A stretch of 28,462 nucleotides of DNA from Candidatus Agathobaculum merdigallinarum (GCA_019115425.1 DXDO01000171.1:1-28462), one strand, 5' to 3'; shown: positions 8,287 to 16,049, numbered from the stretch's first letter. The notes: generated by a model not told the origin, from the letters alone. Translations and numbers: made by a program.

Positions 8287-8810
8287 CTTTGCTGCTCGGG
8301 ATCGGTCTGGTCTGCGGCATTGTCCGCCGGATGCTCGGTAATGCCATGCACAAAGCCATCCGCATCGGCCGAGCTGATATCGGCGGCAATCAGGCGGCTG
8401 CGGCGGATCAACAGGTTCGCAGTCACGCCCTGCTCGCCGGTCGGATACTCGGTCAGCTCATAGGTATACAGCGTCGCCCGCTTGCCCTGATAGGGCGTGA
8501 GATCCAGGCCCTGCCCCAGCTGGATGGCATTATATGCCTGATAGGTGTCGTCAAATGTCTTGGGGATCTGCACCTCGCGCTCATTGCGCGGCTCTGGGTC
8601 CACCTCCCAGCCATAGCTGGCGAGCAGCGCCACACGCTGTTCATTGTTCCGCAGCTTGCTGTCCAGGTCGATCTCCGTCCCAGCGGTCTCAGCGTTTACC
8701 GTTTCCGCCACCTCGGGCGCGAGCGCCGATACCCCCAGAGCCACCGCGCCGACCACCAGCACGCCCGCCACGACTTTTTTTACCGATACCTTGGCTGCAA
8801 AAACGATCAT
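8277..8810 (-). CDS. DUF4830 domain protein, membrane-anchored or secreted
   Basis: No enzymatic role is known for this family. The 177 residues have an N-terminal hydrophobic segment (about 9-30, VVAGVLVVGAVALGVSAL), a short spacer, and a domain about 50-155 that I recognise as DUF4830 from NNEQRVALLASYGWEVD, IPKTFDDTYQAYNAIQ, YQGKRATLYTYELTEYP and DADGFVHGI. The last 20 residues are polar. Since only one hydrophobic segment is present, the domain should lie outside the cytoplasm. GGAGGGG precedes the ATG at 8810 by eight bases. It stands alone between two terminators. Confidence 0.85.
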   Translation of the reverse strand: MIVFAAKVSVKKVVAGVLVVGAVALGVSALAPEVAETVNAETAGTEIDLDSKLRNNEQRVALLASYGWEVDPEPRNEREVQIPKTFDDTYQAYNAIQLGQGLDLTPYQGKRATLYTYELTEYPTGEQGVTANLLIRRSRLIAADISSADADGFVHGITEHPADNAADQTDPEQQSAP

Positions 8811-8879
8811 AGCATTGTCCCCTCCCGCTTTTGCTCTATCCTATGCGCAGTTTGGACAACGTAGAACTGCACCAAATCA

Positions 8880-8906
8880 AAATACCGCCGCAGAACGGCG
8901 GTATTT
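8880..8906 (-). terminator. Terminator after flavodiiron protein 1
   Basis: A perfect 11-bp stem, AAATACCGCCG / CGGCGGTATTT, with a five-base loop and a T-rich tail on the minus strand, begins 22 bases after the stop codon. Confidence 0.8.
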
Positions 8907-8928
8907 CCCTGAACCGGAATATTCTGCT

Positions 8929-10134
8929 TTACGCATTGACCTGTGCGGCGATCTCATCGGCAAGCGCCTCCAGCGCTGCAAGCTGATTGTCCGCCAAGGC
9001 AGACTTCACCGCCACAGCCCCTTCCAGCACGGTCATCTCCTTCATGCTCTCCAGCATGGTCCGCATATGGCGGGCGGAGGCCGGCGCCCAGGTGCCGTTC
9101 TCCAGCAGGGCGACCGTGCGCTTTTGCAGGTTCAGCGCCTTAAGATCCGCCAGATAGGATTCCATGCGCGGATGCAGCCCGCCGTTATAGGTCGGCGCAG
9201 CGAGCACCAGATGGCTCAGGCGGAAGCTTTCCGCCACCAGTTCGGACACGTCGGTCTCCGAAACGTCGTACATTGCAATATTCGGCACACCGCGTTCCGC
9301 CAGCAGGCACGCCAGCACGTTGGCTGCGTTTTCCGTGTTGCCATACATGGTTGCATACGCAATCATGACGCCTTTTTCCTCCGGCTCGTAGGTGCTCCAC
9401 TTCTGATATTTATCCAGCAGAAGCGCCAGATTTTTGTGCCAAACCGGCCCGTGCAGCGGGCAGATCGCTTCGATATCCAGCGCGGCCGCTTTTTTGAGCA
9501 GGACCTGCACCTGCGCGCCGTACTTGCCGACGATATTGGTATAGTACCGACGCGCGTCGTTCATCCACACGCTGTCGAAATCCATTTCGTCATCCATGAC
9601 ATTGCCCGCCAGCGCGCCGAACGTACCGAACGCATCCGCAGAGAACAAAATCTTGTATGGCTCGTCATAGGTGACCATGACCTCGGGCCAGTGCACCATA
9701 GGCGCCATGAGAAAATGCAGCGTATGGCGGCCCGTGGAGAGTTTATCCCCCTCGGCGACGATCAGCGCGCGCTCCTTCGCATCCAGTCCGTAGAACTGGC
9801 CCAGCATGCCCAGCGCCTTGGCGCTGCAAACGATTTTGGCATTGGGATAGCGGCGCAGCATCTCGTCGATCATCGCGCAGTGGTCAGGCTCCATATGCTG
9901 AACGATCAGATAGTCCAGCTCCCGCCCGCCAAGCGCATAGGTCACATTTTCGCAAAACTGGCGGCTGATCGCATCGTCCGCCGTATCAAACAGCACGGTT
10001 TTGTCATCCAGCAGCACATAGCTGTTGTAGGATACTCCGCGCGGGACAGGAAACAAATTCTCGAATCGGCTCAGGCGGCGATCGCTGCCGCCAACATAAA
10101 TCAGATCTTCTCTAATCTTTCTGGTAGTGTGCAT
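8929..10134 (-). CDS. Flavodiiron protein 1 (FprA-type, rubredoxin:O2/NO oxidoreductase family)
   Basis: Reduces O2 to water, or NO to N2O, using electrons usually delivered by rubredoxin. The 401 residues comprise a metallo-beta-lactamase-like diiron domain and a C-terminal flavodoxin domain (from about 255, FMN loop TMYGNTE). All diiron ligands are visible: H80, E82, D84, H85 (HMEPDH), H148 (MVHWPE), D167 (SADAFG) and H228 (PLHGP). No rubredoxin domain or gene adjoins it. The ATG at 10134 follows GGAGG; a GTG one codon upstream is an alternative. It is monocistronic, between a promoter and a terminator. It is a paralog of the protein at 22628-23845. Confidence 0.95.
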   Translation of the reverse strand: MHTTRKIREDLIYVGGSDRRLSRFENLFPVPRGVSYNSYVLLDDKTVLFDTADDAISRQFCENVTYALGGRELDYLIVQHMEPDHCAMIDEMLRRYPNAKIVCSAKALGMLGQFYGLDAKERALIVAEGDKLSTGRHTLHFLMAPMVHWPEVMVTYDEPYKILFSADAFGTFGALAGNVMDDEMDFDSVWMNDARRYYTNIVGKYGAQVQVLLKKAAALDIEAICPLHGPVWHKNLALLLDKYQKWSTYEPEEKGVMIAYATMYGNTENAANVLACLLAERGVPNIAMYDVSETDVSELVAESFRLSHLVLAAPTYNGGLHPRMESYLADLKALNLQKRTVALLENGTWAPASARHMRTMLESMKEMTVLEGAVAVKSALADNQLAALEALADEIAAQVNA

Positions 10135-10171
10135 CACATACCACCTCCGTTTATTTTTTTATTCTGACAAA

Positions 10172-10200
10172 ATTGTAACATATTTTTATAGACCCGTCTA
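10172..10200 (-). promoter_or_regulatory. Promoter of flavodiiron protein 1 with dyad at the -35
   Basis: On the minus strand TAGACG (10200-10195) and TACAAT (10177-10172) are 17 bases apart, with TG one base before the -10. The -35 overlaps a perfect palindrome, TAGAC-CC-GTCTA (10189-10200), which may be a repressor or activator site; which protein binds is unknown. Confidence 0.55.
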
Positions 10201-10225
10201 CCCTGCCGCACCGCGTGAAGTGACA

Positions 10226-10255
10226 AAAAACCGGCTGCCGAAACAGCCGGTTTTT
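10226..10255 (-). terminator. Terminator after the EF-G-like gene
   Basis: A perfect 12-bp stem, AAAAACCGGCTG / CAGCCGGTTTTT, with a six-base loop lies eight bases after the stop codon, followed by T residues on the minus strand. It could also work on the other strand. Confidence 0.85.
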
Positions 10256-10263
10256 GAAACATT

Positions 10264-12348
10264 TTATTCCTTGCTCAGCGCTTCCAGCCTTGCCTTGTTC
10301 TCGGCAATGACCTTTTCCTGCACCTGCACGGGCGCTTCGTCATAGCGCTCGAAGTTGGAGATGAACGAGCCGCGTCCCTGCGTCATCGAACGCAGCGTGA
10401 TCGCGTAGTCAGACATCTCCGCCATCGGACACTCGGCCAGGATCTCCTGCTTGCCGCCCTCGACCGGATTCATGCCCATGATGCGGCCGCGGCGCTTGTT
10501 CAAATCGCCGATCACATCGCCCATGTAGGCATCCGGTACGAGAACCTTCATCGAGCAGATCGGCTCGAGCAGCACGGGGCTTGCCTGCGGAATGCCCGCC
10601 TTATAAGCCAGACGCGCCGCCATTTTGAAGGACAGCTCGTTGGAGTCAACGTCGTGATAGGAGCCGTCGAGCAGCGTTGCGCGCAGACCCACCATCGGAT
10701 ACCCTGCGAGCACGCCGTGCTCCATGGCCTCGCGGATGCCCTTGTCAACCGCAGGATGGAAGTTCTTCGGCACCGAGCCGCCGAAAATCTTCTCCTCAAA
10801 CAGGTAATCGCCTTCCGGATACGGCGCGAACTCCATCTTGACATGACCGTACTGGCCGTGGCCGCCGGACTGCTTCTTATGCTTGCCTTCCACGGTGACC
10901 GGCTTGCGGATCTTCTCACGATACGGCACGATCGGCGGGGTCAGTTCGACCTCAACGCCGAATTTATCCTTGAGCTTGGAGCACAGAACATCCAAATGGA
11001 TATCGCCCGCGCCCGAAATGGTGTGCTGCTTGGTCTCCGGATTGAACTCGGTTTCAAAGGACGGGTCCTCGTCATGCAGGCGGGCCAGTCCGGAGGAAAT
11101 TTTCTCTTCCGCGCCCTTGACCTTGGGCTGGATACCCTGGGTATAGCACGGCTGCGCGAACTCGATCGGCTCGAGTTCGACCTTGCGCACGCTCATCGAA
11201 AGGGTGTCGCCCGTCTTGGTGGTGACCAGCTTGGAAACCGCGCCGATATCGCCGCAGCCGATGACCGGCACCTCGACGGTCTTTTTGCCGCAGACCGTGT
11301 AAATATGGCCCATCTTCTCGTTGGCGTCCGCGCGCTTGTTGACCAGCGTCATATCCTGCTTGACTTCGCCGGACATCACCTTGAAATAGGAGAAGCGGCC
11401 GTACTGGTCGGCGACCGTCTTGAACACAAATGCGCAGGTCGAGCCGTTGGGCGTGCAGTTGATCTCGATCAGATCGCCTTTTTCATCCTCGCAGATCTCG
11501 ACCGGCTTTTCATCCGGGGACGGCATGTAGTCCGCAATACCCTTCAGAAGCGCATAGGAGCCGATACCGGTTGCCGCGGTGCCGCAGAATACCGGCGCGA
11601 TGACCAGGTCTTTTACGCCCTGGCGGATGCCCGCGATCAGTTCTTCGTCCGAGAACTCCTCGCCCGCAAAGTAACGTTCCATCAGTTCCTCGCTCAGCTC
11701 GGCCACGTTTTCACACAGCGCCGCGCGGTGCTGGTCGATACGGTCCTTCATGTCCTCCGGAATCGGGATCTCGACGCGCTTGTTGCCCTCCATGCGGTAG
11801 GCCTTGCGGATCACGCAGTCAACAACGCCGACCGTGTCGCGGTTGCCTTCAAAAATCGGGACGACAACCGGCGCGACCGATACGCCGAACTGCTTTTGCA
11901 GCTTGTGCAGCGCGGTATAATAGTCCGAATTCTCCTCGTCGATCTTGGAGATGTAGAACATGCGCGGCATGGAACGCGCCTCGCAGCGCTCCCACGCTTT
12001 TTCCGTGCCCACGCCCGGGCCGGACTTGCCGGTGGCGATGATCAGCGCGGACTCGGCCACGCGCAGCGCGCAGTTTACCTCGCTTTCAAAATCAAAGAAG
12101 CCCGGCGTATCGAGCAGGTTGATTTTGCAGTCATGGAACTCGACCGGCGCGACAGCCATCGAGATCGAGAATTTGCGTTTAATTTCCTCAGGGTCAAAGT
12201 CGCAGACCGTGTTGCCGTCCGTGATTTTGCCGACACGGTCGGTCACTCCGGCGATATTGAGCAGGCTCTCGACGAGCGAGGTCTTGCCGTCGCCGCCGTG
12301 CCCCATCAGACATACGTTACGGATCTTGTTAACCGGGTAATTGGCCAT
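10264..12348 (-). CDS. EF-G-like translational GTPase (FusA2 / EF-G-2 type)
   Basis: A ribosome-associated GTPase paralog of elongation factor G. The 694 residues cover all five EF-G domains. The P-loop GHGGDGKTS (about 16-24) is intact. Switch I reads KFSIS where canonical EF-G has RGITI. Switch II is DTPGFFDF (about 80-87), so the usual catalytic His is a Phe. The base-specificity motif is SKID (134-137) rather than NKMD. Domain IV includes GGSVPKNFHPAVDKGIREAMEHG. These features point to the EF-G-like subfamily, not the housekeeping translocase. The ATG at 12348 (MANYPVNKIRN) follows GGGGAG at 11 bases; an in-frame GTG four codons upstream abuts the ribosome binding site. Monocistronic. 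Confidence 0.93.
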   Translation of the reverse strand: MANYPVNKIRNVCLMGHGGDGKTSLVESLLNIAGVTDRVGKITDGNTVCDFDPEEIKRKFSISMAVAPVEFHDCKINLLDTPGFFDFESEVNCALRVAESALIIATGKSGPGVGTEKAWERCEARSMPRMFYISKIDEENSDYYTALHKLQKQFGVSVAPVVVPIFEGNRDTVGVVDCVIRKAYRMEGNKRVEIPIPEDMKDRIDQHRAALCENVAELSEELMERYFAGEEFSDEELIAGIRQGVKDLVIAPVFCGTAATGIGSYALLKGIADYMPSPDEKPVEICEDEKGDLIEINCTPNGSTCAFVFKTVADQYGRFSYFKVMSGEVKQDMTLVNKRADANEKMGHIYTVCGKKTVEVPVIGCGDIGAVSKLVTTKTGDTLSMSVRKVELEPIEFAQPCYTQGIQPKVKGAEEKISSGLARLHDEDPSFETEFNPETKQHTISGAGDIHLDVLCSKLKDKFGVEVELTPPIVPYREKIRKPVTVEGKHKKQSGGHGQYGHVKMEFAPYPEGDYLFEEKIFGGSVPKNFHPAVDKGIREAMEHGVLAGYPMVGLRATLLDGSYHDVDSNELSFKMAARLAYKAGIPQASPVLLEPICSMKVLVPDAYMGDVIGDLNKRRGRIMGMNPVEGGKQEILAECPMAEMSDYAITLRSMTQGRGSFISNFERYDEAPVQVQEKVIAENKARLEALSKE

Positions 12349-12421
12349 ATTGATAAACACTCCCCTGCCCTTGCCTTGTACGCGGGCGCTTTGTTAGCGG
12401 GAACGAATTCCCTTCTTTGTT

Positions 12422-12450
12422 ATTATACACGATTGCACACATATACGCAA
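12422..12450 (-). promoter_or_regulatory. Promoter of the EF-G-like gene
   Basis: On the minus strand a perfect TATAAT (12427-12422) is preceded by TTGCGT (12450-12445) at 17-bp spacing. It lies about 75 bases before the start codon. Confidence 0.7.
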
Positions 12451-12612
12451 GCTGTTTTTTGTGCAGTTTTTATGTAGATCTTTGTTTTCCTCTACCAAAA
12501 ACGAGCTGAAAATTTTATCACTTTTTCTGTCACAAAATCAGCTCCCCGCGCGTTATATATATGAAACGGTCTTTGCCGGACAGACACGGGCTTCAAAGGG
12601 GAGGACTTTGCT

Positions 12613-12699
12613 ATGACACGAGCCTATCTTGCAGCCGCTGCCGCTGTGTTGGCGCTGGCCCTTGCCGTTTTTTCGGTCGTATCCATTCTTCCGGTCTGA
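12613..12699 (+). CDS. Small hydrophobic peptide, 28 residues
   Basis: A short open frame with a good ribosome binding site (GGGGAGGA, about seven bases before the ATG) encodes a 28-residue peptide. It begins MTRAY, continues with an Ala/Leu/Val-rich stretch of about 20 residues and ends SILPV, consistent with one membrane-spanning helix. I do not recognise it. A GCTGCCG/CGGCAGC hairpin with a TTCTTTCT tail lies 22 bases downstream. A TATATA box near 12554 could be its -10, but the -35 is weak. It stands alone between the divergent EF-G-like gene and the convergent ATPase-like gene. Ribosome binding site, length and hydrophobicity support it; no homology does. Confidence 0.5.
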   Translation: MTRAYLAAAAAVLALALAVFSVVSILPV

Positions 12700-12721
12700 A
12701 CGCGCCCTCTTTTTGAGCATG

Positions 12722-12757
12722 GCTGCCGGGATCTTGCGCCCGCGGCAGCTTCTTTCT
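12722..12757 (+). terminator. Probable terminator after the small peptide gene
   Basis: GCTGCCG (12722-12728) pairs with CGGCAGC (12743-12749), followed by the T-rich TTCTTTCT. The tail is not a pure T-run, so efficiency is uncertain. Confidence 0.5.
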
Positions 12758-12800
12758 CCGCGTAATTCAATGGAATGGCAGCGCCACGCGCTGACATGAC

Positions 12801-12831
12801 AAAAAAGTCAGGACATGCGCCTGGCTTTTTT
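12801..12831 (-). terminator. Bidirectional terminator
   Basis: AAAAAAGTCAGG (12801-12812) and CCTGGCTTTTTT (12820-12831) pair with one wobble across a seven-base loop, giving a T-run on either strand. For the minus strand it would end transcripts of the ATPase-like gene after the hairpin cluster at 12838-12945. Confidence 0.75.
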
Positions 12832-12837
12832 ATCAAA

Positions 12838-12945
12838 CAGAGGACGCCCCTCGGAATCAAATTCCAAGGGGCGTCCTCTGCAATAGCCCTTACAGGCGCA
12901 GCCTGTCAAGGGCGTTGTTCGATCGGAACTGTATGTTCCGATCGA
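12838..12945. repeat. Cluster of three consecutive inverted repeats (hairpins)
   Basis: Three stem-loops follow each other with only five-base gaps. H1 (12838-12880) has arms of 14 bp plus 5 bp around one mismatch and a three-base loop. H2 (12886-12913) pairs GCCCTTACAGGC with GCCTGTCAAGGGC around GCA, with one bulged base. H3 (12919-12945) pairs TCGATCGGAAC with GTTCCGATCGA around five bases and on the plus strand is followed by CTTTTTC, so H3 alone could act as a plus-strand terminator. H1 and H2 have no T-run and are not explained as terminators. The cluster starts five bases after the stop codon of the ATPase-like gene and lies in its 3' region. Confidence 0.8.
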
Positions 12946-12950
12946 CTTTT

Positions 12951-15221
12951 TCAGTGTGTCTGCAATGTAATAATAAACACCGGAATATACCACAGCAGCA
13001 AATACAGCAGCAGGTGCAGCACCGGCAGCGCGTCCACCGCGTTCTGGAACACCAGATAAAATACAATCAACATGCCGCAGATGCCGGCAAACGCGCCCAG
13101 CGTCAGCGCCGAGCGCACCGCGCCGGCCAGCTTATCCGCACAGCGCAGCACCTGCATCAGCGGACCTGCGCCCTCGCGCGTCAGGATCGCGGCAGGCGCA
13201 TCCCCCTCGGCATAGTGCGGATCGAGCAGCCGCCTCACGCCAGCCGGATCGGGCTGGTCGGCAAAGCCGCGGCGCAGATCAAATTCCGCTTCGACCATCG
13301 CGGGGGAAATATTGAAATCCTGAACCGCCAGCAGCGCGTTCATGTGCATACGGCGCATCAGGCGCATCGCCTGATAGGTGTGTTTCGTGGGCTGGTATCG
13401 CACGGTCAGCACACCCGCCAGCGCATTGTCCACCACCAGATAGATACAGGTGTGGTCGCCTTGCCGCGTGTGAATGCGCACGCCCATCTTGACCATGAGC
13501 GCCGCCGTACCGAGGATCACACGGCTGGTGCCGATCTCACCGCTCAAGCCGCCCTCAACCACTTGCACGTCCCGCGCGGCAAGGGTGACGCCGTAACGCT
13601 CGCGGGTTGCGCCCGTGAGCACACGGCCCAGTTCCAGTCCCGCCGCGTCCGTCAGCGCCGCCGCGCAGGCAAGGAGCTTATCATCCGATATCCTGCCCAT
13701 ATTCTCAAGCGATTCCAGACTGACCGAGCCGGACGGAAACAGGTCGTTCTCGAAGAGCACGACTTCCTCGGTGCCGCGCAGCAGATTGGCCTGCCGCGCA
13801 CCCGCGATCGCCGCGCCCAGAGAGAGCAGGCGGCGCGAGACGTTTTTATAGCTCGCACCAAATGCACAAACCATGCCAAGCGGCGCGGAAACCGACAGGA
13901 TCGCCGAGAACGCCCAGAAAAAGCGCACCGGCTCGCCGCGCCCAACCGAAGCCACCAGGGCGAAAATGATCGATGCCGCCAGCGCGACCGGCACATAGAT
14001 CATGGAGAACCGATCCACCGTATCCGGACGCTCCATTTCGGTCAGGAAGGCTTTTTGATCGAACAGCGGCCCCTTCACCGCCCGGCAGGCGTCATCCTCG
14101 CGGTCGTAGTGGCTGTAAACCGCCATGGGCTGCTCCGCCGAGCAGATCGCCTGATACGCGCGCGCCCTTGCGGCATAGCGGTTTCGCTCCTCGCGCATCG
14201 CCGCATACAGCAGCAGGATGCTGACCGACAGGTACGGCACCGCAACACCGGACGGATTCTCAAACACGATGAGAGACGCGCCGTGCAGCAAGGCCGCCAG
14301 CACCGCGAAGGAAACCAGCGAAGCGCGGTCGGGCATCCCGTGCAGCAGGTTATAAAAACCCATGCCGAATACGTCAATGCCCACAAACAGCGCGATGAAC
14401 TGCAGCAGAATGAGTACGCCGATACCGATGGAAGGGTTCTCGACCACGTCCAGGATCACCGGCAAGGGCAGCACATCAAAGCTGGGCGCGATGCTCAGAT
14501 AAACGGCTGCGACCGCCAGAAGCAATACGACCACTGAACGAACGGACAGCCCCTGCGCGCGGCGCTTAAACGTCCGCGCGGCCTGCGCGGGGTCGCGCAG
14601 CTGAATCTCTTCCTCTTCCTCCGCCTGCTCAGCGGCGATGCGCGCGGCGCGCGCTTCCTTGCGGCTCATGCGCTCCCCGCGCGCGGCGCGCCGGGATACC
14701 GGCGGCTCCTCCGGCTCCATCTCCTCCGGCATGGGCGGGGTATCGTCAAATTCCTCTTCTTCGCTGTCCGCTTCCCGCGCAGCCAATCTTGCGGCGCGGC
14801 GGGCTTCCTTTGCGGCCGCCCGGGCCGCAGCCTTTTCCCGCTTGGCAGCGGCTTTGGCCTCGCGCGCGGCGATCCGCGCCGCACGCGGATCGTAGTCCTC
14901 TTCGTCCTCATCCTCAAACGCGGCCGGATCGGGAAACTGCTCAGGCGCAGGCTCCGGCTCCGCCCGCCGCGCGGGACGGACCTTGGGCGCGGTACGCGGC
15001 GCCTGAGCCGGCTCTGGTGCTACGGCGGAAGCTTCTGCGCGCGGCTGCGGCGCCTCCCTTACCGGCTCGGGCGCGGTACGCGCTTCCTCCCGCGGCGCGG
15101 CGGGCGCGCCGCCCTCCACCTCGGCGATGATCGCATCCAGATCAAATTCACCGGTATCTGGCACGTCGCTCAGCAGCTCCCTGAGCGCTTCCAGATTCAT
15201 GGTTTCATCTTTTCTGTCCAT
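12951..15221 (-). CDS. Degenerate P1B-type ATPase-like membrane protein with charged N-terminal extension
   Basis: 756 residues. Residues 1-225 are hydrophilic and rich in A, E, R and P, with acidic patches (102-110, 153-172, 200-206) and Ala/Arg/Lys helix-like repeats (112-151). From about 226 on the order of segments follows a heavy-metal P-type ATPase: a membrane pair (226-320, with GFYNLLHGMPDRASLVSF), another (about 326-345), TVDRFSMIYVPVALAASIIFAL (401 on), a helix at about 434-456, a soluble region and two C-terminal helices (704-753). The key sites are lost: SAP (445-447) stands where CPC is expected, FENDLFPSG (490-498) replaces FDKTGTLT, and LAVQDFNIS (631-639) replaces the TGD region. 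Traces of the N and P domains remain (GLSGEIGTSRVILGTAALM; VVDNALAGVLTV). It is probably not a pump. The ATG at 15221 follows an AAAGGAGG that overlaps the rlmB stop, so the two are coupled. Confidence 0.85.
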   Translation of the reverse strand: MDRKDETMNLEALRELLSDVPDTGEFDLDAIIAEVEGGAPAAPREEARTAPEPVREAPQPRAEASAVAPEPAQAPRTAPKVRPARRAEPEPAPEQFPDPAAFEDEDEEDYDPRAARIAAREAKAAAKREKAAARAAAKEARRAARLAAREADSEEEEFDDTPPMPEEMEPEEPPVSRRAARGERMSRKEARAARIAAEQAEEEEEIQLRDPAQAARTFKRRAQGLSVRSVVVLLLAVAAVYLSIAPSFDVLPLPVILDVVENPSIGIGVLILLQFIALFVGIDVFGMGFYNLLHGMPDRASLVSFAVLAALLHGASLIVFENPSGVAVPYLSVSILLLYAAMREERNRYAARARAYQAICSAEQPMAVYSHYDREDDACRAVKGPLFDQKAFLTEMERPDTVDRFSMIYVPVALAASIIFALVASVGRGEPVRFFWAFSAILSVSAPLGMVCAFGASYKNVSRRLLSLGAAIAGARQANLLRGTEEVVLFENDLFPSGSVSLESLENMGRISDDKLLACAAALTDAAGLELGRVLTGATRERYGVTLAARDVQVVEGGLSGEIGTSRVILGTAALMVKMGVRIHTRQGDHTCIYLVVDNALAGVLTVRYQPTKHTYQAMRLMRRMHMNALLAVQDFNISPAMVEAEFDLRRGFADQPDPAGVRRLLDPHYAEGDAPAAILTREGAGPLMQVLRCADKLAGAVRSALTLGAFAGICGMLIVFYLVFQNAVDALPVLHLLLYLLLWYIPVFIITLQTH

Positions 15222-15242
15222 AACTTTATCCGTTTGCCTCCT

Positions 15243-16016
15243 TTAGTCGGCCTTCGTACGGCGACGCACCGCTTCAAACAGCAAAACTGCTGCAGCGTTG
15301 GACGCATTGAGCGAATTGACCCTGCCGCGCATCGGGATACTGACGATATAATCGCACTTGTCTCTCGTCAGGCGGCTGAGCCCCTGCCCCTCCGATCCGA
15401 TGACGATCGCGGACGGGCGGTCGAACGCCGCCTCATACAGCGGGGCGTTGCCGTCCGCCTCCGCGCCGAACAGCCAGACGCCGCGCTCTTTCAGCTCATC
15501 CATCGTGGCTGCCAGATTGTTTGCCTTGTGAACGCCGATATATGCCAGCGCGCCCGCTGCGGCGCGCGCCACCACTGCTGTCAGCCCGACCGCGCGCCGT
15601 TTGGGGATGATCACGCCGTGCGCGCCCGCGGTCTCCGCCGAGCGAATGATCGCGCCCAGATTATGCGGATCTTCAATGCCGTCGCACACCACGATCAGCG
15701 GCGCTTCGCCGCGCTCGCACGCGACGCGGAAAATATCATCCAGCGAGACGTATTCCTGTGCGGCAGCCTGCGCGATCACGCCCTGATGATTGCCCGTCAG
15801 GCTCATGTGGTCGAGCTTGCGGCGGTCGCAGGTGACCACCGGCACACCATGCCGCCGTGCTTCCGCAGCCACATCCCCAATACGCGCGCCGTCAGCCACA
15901 AAGACCTTGTCCACCGCGCGGCCTGCACGCAGCGTCTCCAGCACCGCATTTCGCCCCTCGATCAATGTGCCGTCGTCCTCCCGCTGGGGACGGCGTCTGT
16001 TTTTTTCATAAGCCAT
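15243..16016 (-). CDS. rlmB: TrmH/SpoU family 23S rRNA 2'-O-methyltransferase RlmB
   Basis: Methylates a ribose of 23S rRNA with S-adenosylmethionine. About 257 residues. The N-terminal L30e-like substrate domain has LIEGRNAVLETLRAG, and the SPOUT knot has motif 1 DGIEDPHNLGAIIRSAE, motif 2 IVIGSEGQGLSRL and motif 3 NSLNASNAAAVLLFEA. The ATG at 16016 (MAYEKNRRR) follows GGAGCG at seven bases; a TTG five codons upstream overlaps the ribosome binding site. It is first in a two-gene unit with the ATPase-like gene, 21 bases apart. Confidence 0.94.
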   Translation of the reverse strand: MAYEKNRRRPQREDDGTLIEGRNAVLETLRAGRAVDKVFVADGARIGDVAAEARRHGVPVVTCDRRKLDHMSLTGNHQGVIAQAAAQEYVSLDDIFRVACERGEAPLIVVCDGIEDPHNLGAIIRSAETAGAHGVIIPKRRAVGLTAVVARAAAGALAYIGVHKANNLAATMDELKERGVWLFGAEADGNAPLYEAAFDRPSAIVIGSEGQGLSRLTRDKCDYIVSIPMRGRVNSLNASNAAAVLLFEAVRRRTKAD

Positions 16017-16049
16017 TCTTTTTCGCTCCAAAAGTTTTCAGATATTGGT

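Noticed and set aside
8644..10167. Plus-strand open frame of 507 codons opposite flavodiiron protein 1
   Set aside because: Shadow of a well-supported gene, His/Arg/Gln-rich low-complexity translation, no matching ribosome binding site.
10264..12348. Calling the EF-G-like gene the housekeeping fusA
   Set aside because: Switch I, switch II and the NKMD motif differ from canonical EF-G, and no rpsL, rpsG or tuf genes are near.
12915..14537. Plus-strand open frame of 540 codons opposite the ATPase-like gene
   Set aside because: The opposite frame has membrane segments and P-type ATPase remnants in order; this one shows only His/Arg/Gln-rich composition.
12951..15221. Calling the ATPase-like gene a working heavy-metal exporter
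   Set aside because: The CPC, DKTGT and TGD motifs are all replaced, so transport by the P-type cycle is not credible.
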